DNA of 64,000 nt, taken from contig NC_057788.1 of the NCBI RefSeq assembly GCF_014905175.1, positions 11,229,446-11,293,445 of the forward strand. Reading direction: 5' to 3'. The position numbers and the translations under genes were made by a program. Of this stretch, positions 56,844-64,000 are shown piece after piece (the stretch's first letter is position 1; every line of letters begins with the position of its first letter). Below the pieces are notes generated by a model. It was given only the letters and a program-made list of their open reading frames with translations. It made no database searches and had not been told where the DNA came from. The stretch comes from Aphidius gifuensis. Its lineage: Eukaryota > Arthropoda > Insecta > Hymenoptera > Braconidae.

Positions 56844-58060
56844 TGTCACTAATTTTTCCACCGATAAAGTAGAAGCGTCAGTTACTATGGGATCAACGAG
56901 GATTTCTCTCCATCCTCCTCTCTTACCACCAGGAGGGAGCCAGCTGGTATATAACGGCAACCAACGGACCGTGGGGTATTTCGGGAGCAATGGCCGCCGA
57001 CAGCCATTTCGGTAACGATTCCAGTAAGAAAATGGTAGAGGGGCGCGGTCCACCATATTAGTTCAAAACGTCACTCTGGCACCATTACTAAAATGTATAT
57101 TGTTTTAGCATTGGCCGGGAGCGTAATAACCTCACCCGCGGCGGCGGTTATTACCGTGATCATTAACTTTTGCGTAACTCACTCGCACAACCTAAGTCAA
57201 TACGAGAACGAGGATATTCGTACCTCACAGGCTTTACCAAATATCCTCTATTGTCTACTCACTCTAGTGCAGCAAGTAGTCGAACATAAAGTCCATCCGC
57301 AGCCACGCTGGTCTTACGCCGGACCACTCTATGCATCTGACTACTCGATTATAGGTTACCCTGACAGTAAGTAACCACACTAGAGCGAGAGAGCGAGTGA
57401 TATACAACGTCTACCTATACAGCGTAGCGACATCGTAAATCACCCCGAGCATGCACCACGCATCGGGAGCTTGGTTGGACTCATCAGTGACATCAACTAG
57501 TTCCATCCTAGGACCCAGTCGACGTCATCGTCTAAGTCGGCTAACTCCACAAGGAGTCATGCCAGCTTCACCAATGATATCAACTAGCTCCTCCATAGGA
57601 GCATGTCGACATCACAAGTCACCAGCCAACTCGCAAGGGTCAGCTAAACTTCATCGGAAGCCAACCACGGACTGTCACCAGTCCCGGTGCCATCAGCCAG
57701 CTCCGAGAGCCGGCCGACGACTGGCAGTGAGATGCCAGCGATCACCAGTTTTATGGACTCTCTATCCCCACTCCCGTTTGACCCACTCCATACGACCATC
57801 TGTGCGCACACCTCGATGCGACTCTCCGGTGGGAGTGTCGAAGTAGGGGATACGAATCTGTCGTAGCCAGGGTAGGAATCCGGATTATCCACTCATGGTG
57901 GATGTCTACCAAGTCAACACTGACATTCAGGCGAAAATGGATGTCACTACCGAGGCCACTCACAAACCGGTGGTATTAATTAGCGTCTTAGTCGATAAAA
58001 CCCCTCAGACCAGACCTCTAATTATTTTCGGGAGCGCGAGATCTGCCAAATCTCGTTACA
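56844..58060 (-). repeat. 5' LTR of the retrotransposon
   Basis: 1217 bp, first LTR in the element's reading direction, beginning TGTAACGAGATTTGG on the minus strand and ending AGTGACA. It should hold the element promoter; I saw no clear TATA box that I could defend. Confidence 0.92.
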
Positions 58061-58199
58061 GGTTATTGGTGCTGACCAGGCAACTAAAAATCGTACAAAT
58101 GGTATCATTTTACACATAATGTGTAGTCCAATAATAGCAGAAGCTTCTAAGTCAATAATTACATCTCAATGGTTGGTTTTCCGAAGTGATTTAATTTAA

Positions 58200-58380
58200 G
58201 TTACCACATACTTTTCTTTCCAGTCTACGCGTAATATTCTTCTATAATTTATTTCTAAAAACTCATACGAAATGACATTGCGAAGACAATTGTCAATAAA
58301 CATTTTTATTATAAGTTATAATAAAATAATTTATAACTTGTTTTCGATATCACTTGGAATCATAAAAATATTGTAAATAA
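58200..58380. other. 3' flank of copy 14
   Basis: Family-type flank after the resumed exon 3 (ATTTATTTCTAAAAACTCATA; TTGTTTTCGATATCACTTGG) as after copy 4. No gene seen. Confidence 0.55.
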
Positions 58381-58620
58381 CGATGTAATGATCAGCTCCA
58401 TTTATAACTCCAAATGAATAAAAAAGTACAGAATTATCCCATCGTGTCAAATTTAAATAATAAACACAATTTTATTATTTTGTCTTTGATGATGTTTTAT
58501 TATAAAATTTTACCTTGAACATTAAACTTATTCCATTGACTGATGAATGAAAACGCTCTTTCCAGTCGTATACTCTGAATGATACGTGTAAAGAGCCTCT
58601 AAGTGTTAAAACCGTTGCAG
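58381..58620 (-). pseudogene. Second remnant of the laminin-G-like gene
   Basis: 58514-58620 is a clean 107-nt exon on the minus strand: acceptor TTTTCAG, 35 codons reading TVLTLRGSLHVSFRVYDWK then ERFHSSVNGISLMFK, donor GTAAAA. 58470-58395 repeats the block at 26228-26150 (TRWDNSVLFYSFGVINGADH) but breaks off after HYI, and has no good acceptor. Exon 58514-58620 is missing at 26285 apart from a few bases. Together the two exons follow the start of a laminin G fold (SLMFK, then strand, then GADHYIAAL). The function of the original protein is unknown. Confidence 0.5.
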
Positions 58621-59566
58621 CTGAAAATAATTATATTATGATAATAATAAATGTAAATTAATGTACATATTGATTGTTTGGCTATTATTGAGGCTAAGTA
58701 AAATATTGCTATAAGTAAAAGGCGGCGGAAGTAAAAAATCTCGCTGGTAAATTAAGCTACATATTTACTATTATTTATTTGGCTATTATTGAGACTAAAT
58801 AAAATATATGATTTTTTTTCTAAGTTTTCGAAAGATCTAATTTTTTTTTTTTTTTTGAAGTCTCTTATTTTTAACTTGGGAAAACTAGTCAAAACCAGAT
58901 AAAATTTTAAGAGAACCACGGATGGTAGAAAGGCGTTTGGTGAATAAAATTTAGAAGATTTTGGTATATTCGACAAAAATCGACAAACTGATTCTTCTAG
59001 CCACATATTCGTCTTCGAACAGTCTACCAGTCAGATTTTCGTCTTTCAAAGTATTCTACAGTATTCTAAATCATACCTTGGCAATCATTTATAAAACTCC
59101 ATTATGCGTTTGGAGTACATAGTGCAGTACTAGTTTGTATTTACGTTGAATGTATCATGTAGTACAATATACCATCTATGTACAATATTTGATGTGCGCT
59201 TGTGTGAGTGAAAGGGAAATACACCAATATGTGCCAATATGTATGTAGCTGTCTCTGGTGACAACCCCCGTGCATTGGCTAAGCATCTTCCAAGTTCCAG
59301 CTGGTTCCAGCTATAGCTTATAAGTTTCATTACCCAAGTTCACCTTTCAGTTTTATTATCTTTATATAATATGTCACTGTTCTCCGATCTGCTCCACGCT
59401 ATAGAAAATATAAACATAAACTGACTTAAACATGATTTTTTAATTGTTATCATTAGAATAAATTGCAATAATAATACAATAATATACAAAAACAAATATC
59501 AATTTAAATAATAATATTCATCGGTGCTTTCAATAGAGAAGAAGAAAAATAGCTGTACTGATTCAG
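58621..59566. other. Spacer with dispersed repeat copy 3 (about 59080-59400)
   Basis: Contains AACTAGTCAAAACCAGATAA and the block set GCTTGTGTGAGTGAAAG, CAATATGTGCCAATATGTAT, CATCTTCCAAGTTCCAGCTG, also at 26380-26815 and partly 39995-40265. Its end (GCTTTCAATAGAGAAGAAGA to ATTCAG, 59566) is the presumed untranslated exon of copy 15. No gene seen. Confidence 0.6.
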
Positions 59567-59880
59567 GTAAATCAAAATTTATAATTTTAACAATTGAGTG
59601 CATTTATAAAATTTATAATAATATAAAGATATATAAAAATAGAGATGATAAGAATGTGCATACAAAAAAAAGTCGTGCTTTTGTACCACCGTCCAACACT
59701 GGTTTATTTTATCTATTTTATCATTCTGGGGATACGTTCGGTATTTCGAGATGTGTTTTATTTGCCATTTTTTTTTATCTTTAATTGATCTATAGATTTT
59801 AGAACATATATTTATTATTCTATTATTCTGGCTGTAATACATTTAAATTTATCATTAGATTTTTAAATATATATTTTTAG
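59567..59880 (+). promoter_or_regulatory. 5' UTR intron of copy 15
   Basis: Donor ATTCAG|GTAAATCAAAATTTATAATT, acceptor TATATATTTTTAG|AATTTACTCAAAATG, 314 nt, near copy of that of copy 11. Confidence 0.5.
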
Positions 59881-59892
59881 AATTTACTCAAA

Positions 59893-62065
59893 ATGAGCGC
59901 AAAAAGAAAACGTATTGAGATAGACCAACAAACTTCTGATAATGATGACGATCAACAAGTTATCATCAATTTACTTCCAAAAATTTTTATGCCGCTGTCA
60001 ATACCAGAAAGGATAGACTTTGAAGAAGGTATTTATTATCATCAGAATAAAGTTTCTTGTTTGTAAATAAAATATCAATAATTCTATTATTAAATTTTTA
60101 ATCTGATACATTCTATTCTCGTTTTTACCAAACGTAAAGAGATGTATCAATAAGCTTGGTGTGACATTACAAAATACAAATGTGAATCATCGATTGGACG
60201 TTCTTATGATAACCGTTTGTTGACACAATCATACCTCGAGAAAATTTTATTAAGATGCGGAATTTATTTGAAAGAATTGTCTCTCTCATATATTTGCAAT
60301 TCAAGTATCATGCCATTTCTTGGTGATCACTGTAAAAATTTAACAAGTCTTGAATGTACATTTGACGTCAATAGTCATTAATTCATAATACTGATGACTT
60401 TGTTCAAGCATTTACACGTTGAATAAATTAAAATGCACTAAAATAATAGTGAAACATGATAAAACAATTAGTCTTGTTGAAATAATTAATAGTCTTCCAG
60501 AAGAAATTAATGAAATTCATATACTTTATAGATGTTGGTGCCACCATATACGAGCAGTTCTTTTTGTAAGTTGTTACTGAATACCAACTAGTTGTTGATC
60601 ACCAGCCACAAACAATACTATCAATGAAATACAAATTATTTATATAAATTTGTATTATTTTCAGATTTTAAAAAAATTTAAAAAGCTTCAAAAATTGGCT
60701 TTACATGGCCTTGGTTTAGACAACCTGATTCTTCAAGAAATAGCAGAAAAAACAACCCTTGTTCATCTTGACATTGAACTGTATAATGAACACATAGGGT
60801 TTTCTCTATTCGACAAACTTGTTAACTTAGAATATATTAAAATAAAAATTGAAGAAAGTTCAGATATACAGGATGAAGCGTAAGTCGCGAACAGTAGGTA
60901 TACTACGAGATTGTACGTGGAATTTTAAATAGTACACAGTAAAAAAAAGTTGGTAATTCGTTTGTAATTTGTAGACTTTAGTCGTTTGTCAAATTTTTGT
61001 TTGTTAATTTAACAAAAAAAAATTTGTAAAATCTTTTGACAAACTCTGTTTGTTAATTTTACCAACAAAAAATTTGTAAAATGTTTTTACAAACTCCGGT
61101 TGTTAATTTTACAAATTTTTTTGTGTTAAATTTATTGGCTCGAAGCATATATAAATGAAGATTTAATGTAAAAATAAGTGGAATATTTGAAAAAATAATA
61201 AAATTTACGTATCAAAAAATATTATATAAATGAATAGACATTTATTTTTTTGCTTGTACAAAAAAAAAAAAAATTTAACAAAAAGTATTTGTAAAATTAA
61301 CAAACAGCTGTTTGTAAATTTCATTTTACAAACAAAAATTTGTAAAATTAACAAACAGTTATTTGTAGACCTAATTTAACAAATAAAATGTTTGTTAAAT
61401 TAACAAACGTTTTGTTGGTGGACCTAAATTAACAAACTGAATTTGTTAATTTTACCAACTATTTTTTACTGTGTACATGTTTTCACAGTTTGAATCTACG
61501 ACGCTTTGTGCCTGAGTTATTAACGTTTTAAGTTGACCAATGAGAATCGAGCGTCGATAATTATTATCATTATGGCGTCTGAAGCCACGTGCGTGTTTAC
61601 GCGCCATGGATTAAAATGTTTTTGTTTTTTTAATTAATTCAAAATTCGAACGATTAGGACTTGTTTATTGCACTATAGTACCAACAGGTATTGATGATGG
61701 TGACCTGTCTTCTCCATCTGTTCTTAATGAGTTCAGTAATCAAAACTACAATATTTTGAACATCTAAACTTGTGTTATGCAAAAAATTTTGAAGATAGTA
61801 CAATTACTGCTATTGCTAATAATTGTAAGTACCTAAAAAGTTTGGAAATCCAACGTTGCACAGGTATTACTAAAACAAGTCTCCATGCTTTAACAAACTT
61901 GGAAAATTTAGAAAAACTAAACGTAAGCTTTCTTGATATAATTACCGACAGCTTCCTCATTAAATGAAAAGGATTAAAAAAATTGAATTGTGAAGGTTAC
62001 AAGAACCTTACTGGTGCTGGTATTATTCAATTTATAAAAAATAATCCAGATCTTGAAATTCTTAA
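59893..62065 (+). pseudogene. F-box/LRR copy 15, many lesions
   Basis: A close relative of copy 11, with the same shortened F-box (QQVIINLLPKIFMPLSIPE). Exon 1 59893-60028 is open. The intron 1 acceptor is mutated (TTCTCG where copy 11 has TTCTAG), and the tryptophan after VFTK is lost (AAACGTAAAGAG), with a stop soon after (CAATAAGC). There is an indel in exon 2 (GACGTCAATAGTC), and about 20 nt are missing near 60440. Exon 3 from 60665 is open to about 60877, then is replaced by foreign DNA up to about 61648. It resumes with LRRs, has a TGA at CTCATTAAATGAAAAGG, and stops matching at 62065, before the C-terminal block. Confidence 0.9.
60933..61475. mobile_element. 543-bp inverted-repeat element in copy 15
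   Basis: Left TACACAGTAAAAAAAAGTTG then GTAA, right its inverse TTACCAACTATTTTTTACTGTGTA. The inside consists of many short related units TTTGTAAAATTAACAAAC in both orientations. The ends are inside a larger foreign block (about 60878-61648) whose outer limits show no clear repeats. No coding frame. Confidence 0.75.
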
Positions 62066-62330
62066 AAAAGGAACTCAGCTTAGCCTTAGATGTAGCGAAA
62101 TAAAAAATCTAGCTAAGTAAAATAATGTAGATATTGGTTGTGTGGCTACAATTACAGCTAAGTAAAAAATCTAGCTAAGTAAAATAATGTAGATATTGGT
62201 TGTGTGGCTTCAATTACAGCTAAGTAAAAAATCTAGCTAAGTGAAAAATCTAGCTAAGTAAAATAATGTAGATATTGATTGTGTGGCTACAATTACAGCG
62301 GTAATCGGTTTTCAATAAAAAAAAGATCTG
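62066..62330. repeat. Three tandem copies of a ~62-nt unit
   Basis: Units with AAAAAATCTAGCTAAGTAAA, ATAATGTAGATATTGGTTGT and GTGGCTACAATTACAGCTAA begin at about 62103, 62164 and 62226; the third has an extra AAAAATCTAGCTAAGTG. No gene. Confidence 0.85.
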
Positions 62331-63477
62331 GTAACGTTTGTTGGGGCGTGTGGCCCGCGTTAGCGTTGAAAATTAAAAATTTTCAATACTCCGGCTAGGG
62401 CCGTGTTAAATTTCATCTCTTAAATGGTTTTTAAAAGTAACAATACAATAATAGTACATTTTTTTTTACTTTTCTGAAAATCGATTTTTTTTTTTTTTTT
62501 TCGTTCAAGTTAAGGCAAGCTATAACTTCTGTTAGAATCAACGGAATAACTTCATATTAGGCTCAAAAAACGTGGTTTTTAAAACTCTATCGCCCCTTAA
62601 AGAGTTTATCTTGATTTCAATAGTCAATTTTTTTTCTATTTTTGAAACAAAAAAGACAAAAATATTTCAAAAATTCTATTTTTTACTATTTTATGAAAAC
62701 TATAATTTTTTTTGATAAAAGTTTCGACTAAAAGTTGTAGGATTTTACCACACATGCTTTTTAAGTCTTATACAAAGTATCTAGGCTGATTTTCTCGAAA
62801 GTTAGAGCGTTTTTCAAAAATTACTCAAAAACTAGAAAAGCAATAACTTTTGATAAAATTGTAGTAAAGACTTCGTATTAGGCTCAAACAACGCGTCTTT
62901 AGAAACTCCATCGTCCCTCATGAGAAAGAGCATTATCTGTTCAGTCACTTTTTTTTTTTTTTCTAAAAACTAAATTTGAAAAATGGTTTTTTTTTAATTT
63001 TTATGAAAAATGTGATCCATAGATCAAAATTTTTCCAGAGAGGCGATAGAATTTTCGAACCTAATATGAAGTCTCTAACACCATTTCATCACGAGTTATT
63101 GTTTGCCTAAAAAATTAAAACGGCACAAGCTATAACTCAAAATGGAGTAGTCGCAGAGGTTTCATATTAGGCTTAAAATAATCGTTTTTCAAAATTCTAT
63201 AACTTTTTCAAATGAATTTTATCGTACGAATAGTATTTTTCGTGCAAAAAAAAAAAGAAAAACACAATTTTTTTTTTTTCGTTTTTTGGGAAAAAAAAAA
63301 AAATAGCCGAATAGATATCGCTTTTCTTTGTTAAGGGCGATAGAATTTCTAGAGCCGCATCTTTTGAACCAAATCCGAAGTCTTTACGACAATTAGTTTA
63401 GAAGTTATGAACGTTTTTTTTTTTTCGGGGGATAAATCCAATACTGCGGCTGAGCCTTTCGGCTCCTAGCCTCCGTA
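62331..63477 (-). mobile_element. Dispersed element with GC-rich ends, orientation 2
   Basis: Begins GTAACGTTTGTTGGGGCGTG and ends GGCTCCTAGCCTCCGT, the inverse order of 27853-28780. The terminal 60-70 nt match well by eye; the interior is longer here and contains direct and inverted diverged units with CTTCATATTAGGCTCAAA (62550, 62873, 63162 and inverted near 63053 and 63363) next to AACTCTATCGCCCC. No coding frame. Confidence 0.75.
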
Positions 63478-64000
63478 AAAATAAATAAATTGTATTAATA
63501 TATTGTTTTGAAATTATATTTAATTTTATATATGGTATGTATATATATATATAATTAAACTTACTTTATTTAAGTCGGATATTTTTTTATCTTTCACAAG
63601 TTGATTCTGAAAATTGATTATGTATATGTATAGTGTAAATGACAATTTTTCAATTCATTATATACTTGAAGAACATTAGTGATTATAAATAATTAAATTT
63701 CAAAAATTACCCAAGCAAAACTTTTTTTTTCTTTCGTTTATACATATAAATGACACGGTTATAACGTTAATTATTCTAATATTGTTTTTTTTTTTTTTTA
63801 CGAAGGCTAGGAGCCAAACAAGAAATAAATAAAAATCACCATCCTATGGTGGAGTAAAAGGATAAGGTAAAAAAAAGGGATGTACGGAAGGTTAGCAGGA
63901 TCAACCTAAATAATAATCTTTGATTTCTGATTTTATATAAAATGCCCCATATATATATATTATAATAATAAAAATAACAAAAGAGAAAATTTTTAAAAAA
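63478..64000. other. AT-rich end of window
   Basis: Low-complexity DNA. ACGAAGGCTAGGAGCC at about 63799-63814 matches the terminus of the dispersed element, so a fragment of another copy may be present; the following text (ACCATCCTATGGTGGAG) contains a small palindrome. No gene seen. Confidence 0.4.

Larger units (their letters stand above)
50317..58060 (-). mobile_element. Ty3/gypsy-like LTR retrotransposon, complete but frameshifted
   Basis: 7744 bp with LTRs at 50317-51546 and 56844-58060, ends TG...CA, and target duplication GGTT at 50313-50316 and 58061-58064 (native order ATGGTTATTGG as in other copies). Coding is on the minus strand in the order gag, protease, reverse transcriptase, RNase H, integrase, which is the gypsy order (copia has integrase before RT). 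There is no clear envelope frame. The two LTRs are nearly identical apart from small indels, so the insertion is young; the internal frames nonetheless carry several frameshifts. GC content is much higher than in the surroundings. Confidence 0.93.
48621..58199 (+). pseudogene. F-box/LRR copy 14, disrupted by an LTR retrotransposon
   Basis: Exon 1 (48621-48777) is normal (MCAKRICVEEDQD, INSLDYDSLAKIIMLLPIPE). Exon 2 (48880-49187) has lost about 140 nt in frame: YLEEIL runs straight into YFVPAFTQLNKL. The intron 2 donor reads ATG|ATAAGT instead of ATG|GTAAGT, so normal splicing is lost. Exon 3 (from 49291) is open to the retrotransposon at 50317. It resumes in frame after the element at 58065 (IGADQATKNRTNG) and ends with TAA at 58197-58199. 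Without the insertion exon 3 would be 387 codons. The donor mutation and deletion mean the copy may have been failing before the insertion. Confidence 0.88.

Overview
The window is AT-rich nuclear DNA from a eukaryote, most likely an insect. It has GT-AG introns, a THAP-type DNA transposase gene, a Ty3/gypsy-like LTR retrotransposon, several short inverted-repeat elements and satellite DNA. It shows no operons, bacterial signals or CRISPR arrays. A hymenopteran parasitoid is a reasonable guess from the low GC and the expanded LRR family, but this is inference only.

The backbone is a one-strand tandem array of one gene family: F-box/leucine-rich-repeat (LRR) genes of three coding exons. Exon 1 is about 140-160 nt and carries the first half of an F-box. 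Exon 2 is about 450 nt and carries the second half of the F-box and the first LRRs. Exon 3 is about 1.15 kb and carries the rest of the LRRs and a fixed C-terminal block. I find fifteen copies or large fragments plus one small tail. Six are complete with intact splice sites (copy 2 at 5734-7732, copy 4 at 13422-15373, copy 5 at 16887-18775, copy 6 at 20058-22028, copy 8 at 30362-32277, copy 12 at 43774-45701). Copy 1 is cut by the window start. Copies 3, 7, 9, 10, 11, 13, 14 and 15 are broken by insertions, deletions, frameshifts or splice-site loss. The predicted products are cytosolic SCF-type ubiquitin-ligase substrate receptors with different LRR surfaces.

Two upstream architectures occur. 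Copies 2, 4, 5 and 8 share a block with a CACGTG E-box (TACGTG in copy 8). Copies 6, 11, 12, 14 and 15 have a conserved 5'UTR intron with donor GTAAAT and an acceptor just before the ATG.

Mobile DNA fills the gaps. A 2.33-kb foldback element of nested palindromes (2716-5046) lies between copy 2 and its likely promoter. An old relative sits inside copy 3. There are short inverted-repeat elements at 9094-9290, 12750-13255 (TTAA-flanked), 29255-29852 and 60933-61475. A THAP/DDE transposase gene lies at 22855-24544. A 0.9-1.15-kb element occurs in two opposite orientations (27853-28780 and 62331-63477). A 312-bp dimeric satellite lies at 33241-34060. A CCCGGG-ended element filled with 10-bp repeats lies at 38320-39827. 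A 7.74-kb LTR retrotransposon (50317-58060, minus strand) is inserted in exon 3 of copy 14 with a GGTT target duplication.

Two minus-strand gene remnants lie between copies. One looks like laminin-G-domain exons (25.4-26.3 kb and 58.4-58.6 kb). The other is an unidentified multi-exon gene with an in-frame stop (45.87-46.95 kb).
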